Assembly (NCBI RefSeq): GCF_048128805.1
Contig: NC_136012.1
Coordinates: forward strand, 12,899,725 to 12,963,724
From: Centroberyx gerrardi
Taxonomy: Eukaryota; Chordata; Actinopteri; Beryciformes; Berycidae
DNA length: 64,000 nt
Direction of reading: 5' to 3'
Part shown: positions 47,401-64,000 of the stretch, piece after piece
Layout of the letters: every line of letters begins with the position of its first letter
Position numbering within the stretch: position 1 is the stretch's first letter
Translations under genes and position numbers: made by a program
The notes under the pieces: generated by a model
What the model saw: only the letters and a program-made list of their open reading frames with translations
What the model was told of the DNA's origin: nothing
Databases searched by the model: none

Positions 47401-50400
47401 CAGTGATGCGGCCTCCCACCAGCTCTGGATCAAATAACAAATACAGTGTGAATATTAGCATGGTTGTGTAGAAACGGAGTTCAGGATGTAAGTGAGCCAA
47501 AACAAAATGTAATATTTGATTTTTATTTATTTACAAACCTTTATAGTTTTTATGCAGTGCGTGTCAACATAGGAAAGCACAATACCAGATCATAATTTTC
47601 AATATAATCAAGTTACAGTTTTACCAGTTCTCATTGTTACAAAAGCTTATTTGTATGAATTGTGGGCTGTACAACAAACTCACTTTTAAACTCTTAAATC
47701 AATAACTCATTTTGGTAGATTCACTTTACGTTTACACACGCAGTGAACAAACAATATTGGCTGTTCTGTGTATCCAAAGTCACACTTTATTTACTTTTGA
47801 AAACCTTGTTTAAAATTCATACTTTTGACACATATGCAAGGTATGGTACTGAAAATAACCGTTTTCTGTCCATGGTTGTCATTTTCAACAAGCCATGTTG
47901 CTTGTTTGCTCTTTGCAATAATGTGAGTTGAAAATAAATAACGTGAATGGTGTTGATGACTATCGATCTCTGAGATGGTGAAATATTAGGGGGTGTTACT
48001 TTTTGTGTTTTGCTTGAGGTGGCAACTTTGAAAACTAGATCTCACTGACCTCAGTATACAGTTTGGATGTGACACTGGTTATGTTTACATGCACAGAGAA
48101 CTCTGTTCTTAATGCGGTTACTCAAGGAAACCGAATAGAATAGAATAACCGAAAATGTCACAGTCTGATTGTGAGAAACTTGGTTAAGATGCCGGGCATA
48201 CTCCGATATTAAACTGTTGGTTAACTGGGTTAATTGGTTAATTGCTTCATTCATGGTAGCAGGAATACCAGTCGCAGGGTATCAAAGGTGCTTGTAAACA
48301 GCTTAAACTGAATAAGTTTATATATATATTATATATAGTTTATATAATAGTATATAATACTCTGTGCATGAAAATACTGCTGGGTCACTGCCCCGGGCCA
48401 AAGCATGAGTGCAGCATGTACCTGAAACAGGCTTTTAGTGTCTGATGAAATGCAAACCACTAATGACTAATGAAAAGAACTAAATAATTTAAGACGTGAA
48501 GAAATGTAGCGGTTGGATTTATTACTAAGTGACATTTGCAAGAAGATGACAACACTATGCAGTTAAAAGATAGTGGTTGCACATAAACATATCCAATGCT
48601 TCCTCTATCTTGCTCTCTCTCCTCTCCCCCTTCCCTCTACTCTGCACTTGAGATGATGAAGATATCACAGCTAGGACAGGCAGTTCCTGGTATCTTGTGC
48701 TCACGGCTCCTTTCGTCTATAGTCTCTTCTATGATACCAACTGCTATGGATGTTACAAAAGACACGCTCTAAGCTCAGCATGTACTATGGACAGACAACT
48801 GTAGATGACAGTGATGCTCATCCATCTATCCTATATGACGGAAGGCTGGTATGTCTTCAGGATATACTACGCTAACTTCATCTCCTACTTCTGCCTCACA
48901 GCGCTGCTTTTGACTAAACCCAGTGAGACTATAATTCAAGCCATGGCTGCATCTTAATCATGACTTCCTTTGTCCTTCTCTGAGGAAGAGTGTGAATATA
49001 ATGCAGCTTAATGGTGGGAGAGCTTCAGGATACAAGGAAGTATACAGGGAATCCCAAGCCCACAGGCTAGCATTAATGCTTTAAGTTTGCTGTTGAATAG
49101 CAGCAGGCATGTGCAGACTTCACCAAGAGGATAACAGGCACAGGGAAAGCTGCAGTGATAGCAATAACACAGCATTATGTGAGTGGGGTTTACTTGATCA
49201 TGGGAGAAAATATGAAGTTCTTAATAAAGTTCTCACTAAAAGGCTATTTTCAGCTTGGTAATTAAGTACCATTATGCTTCAGACTGTGTCCCTAACGGTT
49301 GGGAGCCGCACCCCAGGGTGGCTCCCGCCCAGACTGTGGCTGTGTCAGGCCTGACTCACAGCCTGTTGACTTGGAGCCTGTCAGACTTCCTTAGCTCTCT
49401 GCTTTCAAAGAGGAGCCAGGATGGATGAAGTTAAAATGCAAGAGAAGTCTGGCACGCTATGTATCTTCTTTTTTTTTTTTTAAACTTCTGCTGCATTTCA
49501 TATAGCTGAGATTTTATACATCATCATTTCTATTTTAGTGGAGTGGGAGCTAAGACTGGATGTGGGAAGAAATCCCAGCTATCATTATTTTCTTCTGAAG
49601 AATCATCAGTAATATAAGTTGGATGGCAAATCCACTGTTAAGAGTGACACAGCTTTGTTGCCCTATACACAGGCCTCTTCAAATTCAAATTTTTAATATG
49701 TACTTGTATGCATAATATTATTAATTTATATTCAAATATTCAGACTTTGCTGTCTGTCAGCCTGTCCTGATGTCTCTGTATTTACTGCTCTCTCCTTTGT
49801 TTTTCTCATATTGATTGTTTCGTTTTTTATTTTATTTTTCATACTGATGTGCATAAATGCGTCCCACGCATCACCTTTTGCATTTCATATGACGATAATG
49901 TTGACCCCCCCTCCCTGTTACAGGGTGAGAAGATGACCAGTGAGACTCCACCCACCATCACCATGGCTCTGGTCAACCCCCAGATGGCCTCTGCCTCCGC
50001 AGAGAGTAAAACCTCCTCCACCCAGCAGCTCTCCATCAGCGTGTGAGTAAAACCTGATGCTCTAACATCGAAAACACTGTATTAGTTGTATGATAATGTA
50101 GTATCACAGGAGTAACTCACCAAGAATAGAAGGAAGAACGGAGGAACAGAGAATCAATATAGAAAAATATAAATTGTGATTATGACAAATATAGGATAGG
50201 ATAGGATATAGTGAAATAAAGGACATGTAACTCTATAACACTTTAGAAGTACTGAGGACCTGTAATTAGAGTGAATATGCTGTATTTTCAGTGTCATTTG
50301 AAAATATTTTGCAAGAAAAATCTAACACTAAATCAAACAGTCAAAGTGAGGCAGTAACGCAGGCGTGTGTCTCCTCAGGTGTGCTGCCCTTTACTCCTAT

Positions 50401-52552
50401 AAGCCACGTCGACCAGAGGAGCTGGAGCTGAGGAAGGGGGAGATGGTGGGAGTGTACGGCAAGTTCAAAGAAGGCTGGCTGCGTGGATTGTCTCTCAGAT
50501 CGGGCAAAGTGGGCATTCTGCCTGGCAACTACGTCACTCCTGTGCTCAGGTGAGAGGCTGCGATAGTTGGCTGCTTTGACCGTGGCAGCTGAACGACATT
50601 TGAGTTTGGACAGTAATTTAGTGTGAACATCTGGCAGGAAAACATGCCATGCACACATTTCCATGCTTTATGGTAGAAATAACAAAACTATAGCAGGGGC
50701 TGTTCATATTTGTTCATATTTCATTACAGTATAACCTGTAAGTTCTTAAATTTCTACAAATGTGTCTCTTTGCCTTACTGTAGAACCTCGGCCAGACTCC
50801 TGGAGACCAAAGCAGCTACTGCATCCTCTAGCACAGTCGCTGGAAAGAGACCCACAACTTCCAAGAATCCTGCTGTGGTGCTTGCTCTGGATAGGGTAAA
50901 CACAGATGGGACTGTATACTCAACAGGACAGGTCCCATCTGTCCCAAATGGGGCGCAGCATGCAATGTCATCCGCTGGCAGTGGAAAATCGTCCCTGTAT
51001 GGGGGTTCACAGGGTTGGGACACCGTGAGGCGCGTCTTTAATCCACATAGAGGTGAGTGGGGAAACAACCACATCGATCTTATAACACTACGACTTTGCC
51101 ATTTTCTCAAAGAGTGTATAAGGATTCTTTCCCATGTTTTTTCCAGACTCAATCCAATACACCCAAACTTCCAACACACTCCCATCCAACTCGCAGCATT
51201 TTGCACAAGTTCAGGCGTCCGGCTACTCACCCGCCTTGCAGAGGAAGAAAAACAGCAGCATCCTCCCCGGCCCCGGCAGGCCGCTGGGCTGGATGTCTGA
51301 GCCAACAGCGCCATCTGCTGCTGCCGTCCTCCTCAAGGACAGAGACTCGACTGCTTCTCAAGAGGCAGCGTTTCAGTATGACAGGCAGCTTGCAAACGGT
51401 CCCCACTCCATTCTAGTCAGACCCGACTCACACAAGAACAACACAGACAAGGTACTGTAATACTGTTGCTTTCCTCTGAGAGACTTAAGCTTGCATTTGT
51501 CTGTAGTCGATTCAGACTCAGGTCACAGTTTTAACTGCTTGAGACTTGAGTTGATGCAGGAAGAGAAGACTTGAGACTTGACTTGGGTTCTGGTGACTTG
51601 GGACTTGACTTTGACTTGTACTTTGATGACTTGAAAAGGTTTCTAAAGTCTTGTCAAAAGATCTTGTGTTTGTGTAAATGACTGAATTCTGTTCAAGATA
51701 TTAAATTGATACCGGACTCTTGATTTGTTCTGACCTACATTTAGACTCGAGACTTGACTTTAGACTTGTGCCTCAAGTGACTTGGGACTCAAGCAAAGTT
51801 GACTTGGTCACACCTCTGCTTTTTAGGCATTTTTCTTAGATGACATCATTAGATAATCAAACTCAAGCTACTTATTTATTATCACTGTTGTGCATGGCCC
51901 TTACAATAAATATTTTACTCCCCCAGCCTGCAAAGTCAGTGCGGTTCTTCACAGAGGAGAACTCCCCTCCTCCCAGACTCCGCACCTCCTCCTGGTCCTC
52001 TGGGAATCAGGTTGCCTCCACTGGCCGCCCTGGCCCCCCGCCCCTAGAAGTGTGGGCCCCGTCGCTCACCCTGGGGAGAGATGGACCGGGGATCATTCTC
52101 AAAGAGGGCAAGGCTCCAATCCTCAGGAAAGGCCTGGAAACAGCCATGTCATATCTGAATCCCAACCCACAGAAACCGCTGTCATCTCAGCTGTCGTTAT
52201 CAGCAGTGTCGGCTCAGTTCAGCCCCAGCAGGTAAATCGGATTCCTGCATTCTCTCTCGAAAATAAAGAGCGGCGATTAAATATCAGACAGGTGAATTGG
52301 AGCTGGGGCATTTTTGCTGATGTGACTGACTGGACGGCAACCTCTAACATCTGTCGCTTTTTTCTCCTCAGACACAGAGTGACGACAACGTATTTAGCTC
52401 AGACGGACTCTGAGCTCAGTCTGCTGCAAGGAGAGCTGGTCCTGGTCCACAGGCCTCGACCGGACGGGCGGGTTCTGGTTACTCAGGAGAGCAGTGGGCA
52501 GACTGGCTTGTTCCACAGCAGTGTGGTGCAGACCCTGGAGAGGCTCAGCTGA
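39732..52552 (+). CDS. sh3rf2: SH3RF2-type RING E3 ligase / multi-SH3 scaffold (complete; ten coding exons)
   Basis: Joined exons: 39732-40103, 42096-42374, 43460-43555, 44801-45193, 49924-50042, 50379-50549, 50784-51052, 51147-51451, 51927-52231, 52372-52552, about 829 residues. All junction phases agree. The RING C3HC4 has Cys12, 15, 28, His30, Cys33, 36, 49 and 52. SH3-1 (about 126-165) is degenerate. SH3-2 (about 192-249) and SH3-3 (about 421-476) are canonical. SH3-4 (about 772-829) is decayed. KSVRF at 671-675 fits the RVxF docking motif for protein phosphatase 1, a known property of SH3RF2 (PPP1R39). In mammals the protein opposes POSH/JNK signalling and promotes PAK4 stability; the fish role is inferred. 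SH3RF2 is preferred over SH3RF1/3 because of the RING sequence, the degenerate SH3-1, the KSVRF motif and the nr3c1-kctd16 neighbourhood. Confidence 0.94.
40104..42095 (+). other. sh3rf2: sh3rf2 intron 2
   Basis: Non-coding AT-rich intron. It contains a near-perfect 23-bp-arm hairpin at 40569-40619 and a (TG)n tract at 41707-41728. The open frame 41479-41868 has no family features. Confidence 0.8.
40569..40619 (+). repeat. Inverted repeat / hairpin, 23-bp arms, 5-nt loop
   Basis: Left arm 40569-40591 and right arm 40597-40619 are complementary at 21 of 23 positions around the loop GGGCA. A further TCATGTGTGAGTA just downstream can pair with TACTCACACAT at the left edge. Confidence 0.85.
42096..42374 (+). 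CDS. sh3rf2: sh3rf2 exon 3: degenerate SH3-1 and start of SH3-2
   Basis: The acceptor CTCTCCAG ends at 42095. In phase 0 it reads [17 protein letters not shown]..., through ENWHHGD, to LCRALYDF...CLSFLK. The SH3-1 beta strands up to the conserved Trp are recognisable, but the expected G-x-F-P-x-x-Y end is missing. The donor inferred from the protein junction (CTCAAG followed by GTCTGC) is weak after the GT. Confidence 0.88.
42420..42772 (-). repeat. MITE-like interspersed repeat, degenerate
   Basis: Words such as AATCGAATTGCGATTATTTG, GACAGAATATTGCAATTGCAA and the end TGTTCAGCTCTA are typical of a fish dispersed repeat whose reverse complement begins TAGAGCTGAACA (TAGGGCTG-type, often placed with hAT-derived elements). 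It lies only about 45 bases after sh3rf2 exon 3. The class is tentative. Confidence 0.5.
43345..43432 (+). repeat. (CT)n microsatellite upstream of sh3rf2 exon 4
   Basis: About 44 perfect CT units end 27 bases before the exon, so they serve as an extreme polypyrimidine tract. Confidence 0.97.
43460..43555 (+). CDS. sh3rf2: sh3rf2 exon 4: remainder of SH3-2
   Basis: The acceptor GATTTACAG and the donor ACAGAG-GTTAGT enclose 32 codons in phase 0. They read [14 protein letters not shown]...[11 protein letters not shown] and complete a canonical SH3 with its Trp and Pro intact. Confidence 0.95.
43559..43642 (+). repeat. (TTTC)n / (TTGA)n compound microsatellite
   Basis: Tetranucleotide repeats switching from TTTC to TTGA-type and back, starting three bases into the intron after exon 4. 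Confidence 0.95.
44420..44472 (+). repeat. (CCTG)n tetranucleotide repeat
   Basis: About 13 uninterrupted CTGC/CCTG units in sh3rf2 intron 4, with a second, shorter CCTG patch near 44565-44578. Confidence 0.95.
44801..45193 (+). CDS. sh3rf2: sh3rf2 exon 5: linker between SH3-2 and SH3-3
   Basis: The acceptor TTCTCTTTCAG ends at 44800 and the donor CAG-GTGAGT starts at 45194; 131 codons in phase 0. The linker is low in structure and rich in Ser, Thr, Gln and Pro. It contains STFNSLNHQ, which aligns loosely with the human TALNTLNRM segment. Confidence 0.93.
46850..47065 (+). repeat. Purine-rich tract with (GGGA)n
   Basis: A core of GGGA tetranucleotides near 46857-46880 is followed by about 180 bases dominated by A and G. 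Leu/Pro/Ser-rich open frames opposite it are composition artefacts. Confidence 0.8.
47188..47211 (+). CDS. sh3rf2: Candidate sh3rf2 microexon (24 nt, alternative)
   Basis: A strong pyrimidine tract with CCCTGCCGTAG precedes 24 bases that translate as NSFLSTKQ, followed by CAG-GTAACA. The segment is phase 0 at both ends, matching the phase-0 junction of exons 5 and 6, so inclusion would insert eight residues. A TGC sits 8-10 bases before the exon, where neural microexon enhancers act. No transcript evidence is available, so this is a prediction. Confidence 0.35.
48082..48300. mobile_element. MITE-like element with 13-bp imperfect terminal inverted repeats
   Basis: TGTTTACATGCAC at 48082-48094 is matched in inverted orientation by GTGCTTGTAAACA at 48288-48300 (12 of 13). 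The interior words (GGTTACTCAAGGAAACCGAA, CCGATATTAAAC) resemble non-autonomous fish DNA transposons with TGTTTACATGCAC ends. No transposase remains. Confidence 0.6.
49924..50042 (+). CDS. sh3rf2: sh3rf2 exon 6: linker before SH3-3
   Basis: The acceptor CTGTTACAG ends at 49923. Residues 381-419 and two bases of Val420 are encoded. The donor AGCGT-GTGAGT starts at 50043, and the chosen split gives S-I-S-V-C-A-A-L across the junction. [19 protein letters not shown] aligns with the human segment just before SH3-3. Confidence 0.93.
50379..50549 (+). CDS. sh3rf2: sh3rf2 exon 7: SH3-3
   Basis: The acceptor TCTCCTCAG ends at 50378 and the donor CTCAG-GTGAGA starts at 50550. It encodes a full canonical SH3: [22 protein letters not shown], then [11 protein letters not shown] with the Pro and Tyr intact. 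Confidence 0.95.
50784..51052 (+). CDS. sh3rf2: sh3rf2 exon 8: linker
   Basis: The acceptor TTACTGTAG ends at 50783 and completes Arg477. The exon runs TSARLLETK... to VFNPHR and one base, with donor AGAG-GTGAGT at 51053. Ser/Thr-rich and probably disordered. Confidence 0.93.
51147..51451 (+). CDS. sh3rf2: sh3rf2 exon 9: linker
   Basis: The acceptor TTTTTTCCAG ends at 51146; G plus AC makes Asp567. The exon ends NNTDK in phase 0 with donor AAG-GTACTG at 51452. It contains a basic-proline stretch (LQRKKN...[10 protein letters not shown]) that could be an SH3 ligand. Confidence 0.9.
51530..51815 (+). repeat. Degenerate GACTTG tandem repeat
   Basis: Many imperfect copies of ACTTGGGACTTGACTT and GAGACTTG fill most of sh3rf2 intron 9. 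The unit is roughly 6-10 bases and drifts in length. Confidence 0.8.
51927..52231 (+). CDS. sh3rf2: sh3rf2 exon 10: PP1-docking motif and linker
   Basis: The acceptor TTACTCCCCCAG ends at 51926. It opens [16 protein letters not shown], where KSVRF (671-675) matches the RVxF consensus and aligns with KTVRF in mammalian SH3RF2. The donor AGCAG-GTAAAT starts at 52232. Confidence 0.93.
52372..52552 (+). CDS. sh3rf2: sh3rf2 exon 11: degenerate fourth SH3 and stop
   Basis: The acceptor TTTTCTCCTCAG ends at 52371 and completes Arg770. It reads [18 protein letters not shown], then [13 protein letters not shown], then [10 protein letters not shown], ending at TGA 52552. This aligns with SH3-4 of the POSH family, but the binding-groove Trp (DGW) is Arg and the Pro (LFP) is His. 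Confidence 0.92.
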
Positions 52553-52967
52553 CTGAGCAGTAGAACTGTAGTAGTGTATATTTCTATATTCTCTGTATTC
52601 AAACTGCCAAATGACTTGACCAACCTGCTGAACAACAGAAGGCCGGCGCGTGTTGTGCTCCATAGGTTAAATACTGCCAAATGACAATCCTGCAAAGGAG
52701 ATTTGTTTTTTGTCCTTGAGATTTTGAGTGCATATGAGAGTGTGGTTAAATCTTCAGAGATATTTTTTTGTGTCCTTCAATATACGTGCATGTTTGTTAC
52801 ACATGTACTATTATAAGATTTGCACAAAAACCCACCTAATGACTGTTCCCTGTTTAATACCCATGTTACACGCATTGGTGAGTGCCTTTGTCAAAACCCA
52901 CGAAGAAAACAATCTAATATATTTAGCAAATTACAAGAGGTAAAATATCTGTAACTGCTTATGTGGT

Positions 52968-52973
52968 AATAAA
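52968..52973 (+). other. sh3rf2: sh3rf2 polyadenylation signal
   Basis: AATAAA 415 bases after the stop is followed within 20-25 bases by a GT-rich stretch (TTGTTGGTGTCTT), a normal cleavage context. This sets the likely 3' UTR at 52553 to about 52995. Confidence 0.65.
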
Positions 52974-53279
52974 CAATGCTTCCAAAACATTGTTGGTGTC
53001 TTACTACAATTAGGTACATATATTGCAAGACAGTTCTTATTTAATTATTTTACAAGTCCCCATCTAAGTCCTCATGTCTGTGCCCCTGGAATACAAAACA
53101 TGAGCATAGTCAATTGACTTTGTTAATATATGCCTACAATAAACATACATGCATATAACACTGTTTTCAATCATATGAAGTTAATAATAGGCAATGCCAA
53201 CAATGCCATCTGATTTAGAGTCGTTGGCCTACATTGCTGCAGTTCCATATATAGGCTTACAGCTGAGGGTGCTTTCATT

Positions 53280-54430
53280 AGGTCAAGGAAAAAGTGGTTT
53301 GAAGAGGGTAAACAAAAGTCTCCATATTTTATTTAGGTTAGAGAAATCCTTTCCAATTTTAACACTACTCAACAACTAAAAAATGATAATGTAGTATGTG
53401 TTGACCCTAGACAAATTTCTGAGTACTGTGCTAACTTTTACAATAATTTATATCAAAATTTCATGAAGGCAATATGTCTTCCTTTTTACATTAGCTCCAT
53501 ATTAATCCCATTGACCTTGCAGGTCAGGCATTGTGTGATGTCCCTTTATCTCTGCAAGAAATCCTCCATCAAAAACCTTAAAATGAACAAATCACCTGGA
53601 GTGGATGGTGTTGCTTCTGAATTTTATTCTGCCTTTGATGACCAACTGGTTCCCTTTTTTATTAGAGGTCTTTTCTGAAGGTATATCTAATGAAACTCTC
53701 CCTTATAACTCAAGGATTAATTACTCTTATTCCAAAACACATAAAGAAATTTAGCAGGCTTCAGAGGGACTAATCTTTGAAAGGTAGAACTATGATAACA
53801 AAAGCTGATAGCATTTCCAGGATTATGCTGCCCTGTCTTTATATGTTGACAATATGACAATCAAGGACATAGACCAGATACTTCTTAATTTTTTATGGAA
53901 AAACAAGGCCCACCATGTAAAGAAATCTGTCATAATGAATCCCTATGATATGGAGATATTTCAACATGGTCTTAAGCACTAATATAAGCAAGTCTTGGTT
54001 TAGAAAAAAATATGATATTGGTGAGTCAACTTTTTAATGTAATGGTTTCCTCTTTAACTATCAGTAGTTTCATGAACAGTATAAGCTTCCTGTAACAGCT
54101 GAAGCATTTGCTATAGTCTTTGATACTCTCTCTGGTGTGACTAGTGAAAGATTGTGTGTCAAATGCCTCTTACACCTTCTTTTGCATTGGTTGACTCCCC
54201 AGTTGGAAAATTATGCTTTGGTCCACTTCTTTGTCTTTGGAATAATCACATAATTAATTTACATTGGAAAATATTTTGATTCTTTCAAGATAAATATTGA
54301 TTTAGGCTACTTTGTGCTTTCTGTAATTCACACTCTGGATCACTTATCCATCTATTTTGGAAATGTATTTATAACCGTAGGCCTAAACTATGGCAAGATA
54401 TTTGTAGATTTGTGTTGGAAAATATTCTTT
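53280..54430 (+). mobile_element. Decayed L1-like non-LTR retrotransposon fragment (ORF2 remnants)
   Basis: Frameshifted and stop-interrupted pieces in the same order as an L1/Tx1-type ORF2 are visible on the plus strand: KWFEEGKQKS (from 53292), then RLEKS; NKSPGVDGVASEFY (near 53587), the reverse-transcriptase NKSPGxDG block; FLWKNKAHHVKK (near 53890); and HLFWKCIYNRRPKLW (near 54350). The fragment is far shorter than a full ORF2, so it is internally deleted as well as broken. It is non-functional and sits between sh3rf2 and kif3a. Confidence 0.75.
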
Positions 54431-54559
54431 GCTTTCAGCTTTGGCTGGAAACTTTATTTTTTTGTTTCAATAATTAATCTTATTTATTTCTAGCAAAGTA
54501 TTCTCATATCTAATATCTATAAATGCAAAATGTAATAATACAAACCCTCTTTAATCGGA

Positions 54560-54902
54560 TTTCGTGTAAAGTGCTCTTTATGAATACAATATTTTATGAA
54601 TATATTTCATATGCAAGCAAATACAAAAACAAACAAAAAAACAACAACAGAAAAACAAAAATAAAAGCATTGCAGCAGTTGCTGCTGTAACCAACTGCAC
54701 CCCCCCTCCTGAACCCACTTTGCTGCGCAGGCGCAGACTGAGCGAGACCTGACAACAATCTGTATCGGATGTGAGCCATTGATGATATGGGCACTGCGTT
54801 GGCATTTAAATCCTCCTGATAACATCAATACAACAATCGAAACTTTACAGCGCGGTCATTGTTAGTAGACGAATAACATAGGCATCTTTCTGTAGCTTTA
54901 CC
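54560..54902 (+). promoter_or_regulatory. kif3a: kif3a promoter and 5' UTR
   Basis: Sequence immediately before the kif3a start codon. TGCGCAGGCGCA at 54724-54735 matches an NRF1-type site, common in CpG promoters of ciliary and housekeeping genes. No TATA box is evident in the right place. The transcription start is probably within about 150 bases downstream of the NRF1-like site, by inference only. Confidence 0.5.
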
Positions 54903-63831
<8,929 letters not shown>

Positions 63832-64000
63832 GTAATCTACAGTCTACACAGGCCACAGATGGCCTGGAGCTGCACAACCTATTAAACATGTCTGATATAC
63901 CAGCCATTAGTCAGCCGTGGTGCAAAATAATGTAGCAATGTCTCAGTTGCTCTTCCTGAGCAGTCGTTAATAATGCAAGGCATCAGAATATAATCACTGA

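Larger units (their letters stand above)
45194..49923 (+). other. sh3rf2: sh3rf2 intron 5 (4.7 kb)
   Basis: Contains a GGGA-rich purine tract (46850-47065), a candidate 24-nt in-frame microexon at 47188-47211, an AT-rich stretch near 48318-48360 and a MITE with short terminal inverted repeats at 48082-48300. No independent gene is seen. Confidence 0.8.

Noticed and set aside
50775..51314. 179-codon minus-strand frame
   Set aside because: Shadow of sh3rf2 exons 8 and 9, crossing two introns' boundaries without its own signals.

Overview
The window is nuclear DNA of a ray-finned fish, probably a teleost in the percomorph/acanthomorph range. Genes are split by GT-AG introns. Dinucleotide microsatellites, tRNA-derived SINE fragments with a typical fish 3' tail, MITE-like repeats and a decayed L1-like retroposon are present. 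The four proteins are orthologues of vertebrate genes. The lineage call is inference from repeat style and compact introns; the species cannot be named from the sequence alone.

Layout. 1-7831 is the 3' side of an nr3c1 (glucocorticoid receptor) intron; no DNA-binding-domain exon is visible in it. 7832-9090 (minus strand) is the large first coding exon of nr3c1, encoding the transactivation domain. Its 5' intron and probable promoter lie at 9100-10150. 10150-15480 is an intergenic spacer with SINE pieces. kctd16 (plus strand, 15498-25538) has two coding exons and an 8.8 kb intron, and encodes a complete 424-residue GABA-B receptor auxiliary subunit. 25539-39190 is gene-poor spacer. sh3rf2 (plus, 39732-52552, non-coding first exon ending at 39349) has ten coding exons for about 829 residues: a RING domain and four SH3-type domains, of which the first and last are degenerate. 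52990-54700 holds an L1-like fossil. kif3a (plus, 54903-63831) has sixteen constitutive coding exons here plus one probable cassette exon, and runs off the right edge with only the last few residues missing.

The genes do unrelated jobs: steroid-responsive transcription, GABA-B signalling kinetics, ubiquitin ligase/scaffold signalling, and kinesin-II transport in cilia and axons. They form a neighbourhood, not an operon. I see no undescribed multigene system. The observations most worth checking are a candidate 24-nt in-frame microexon in sh3rf2, the retained but decayed fourth SH3 of fish Sh3rf2, a 27-codon Ser-rich cassette exon in kif3a, microsatellites placed directly at splice sites of kctd16, sh3rf2 and kif3a, an sh3rf2 upstream ORF overlapping the start codon, and a shared palindromic motif near the nr3c1 and kif3a 5' ends.
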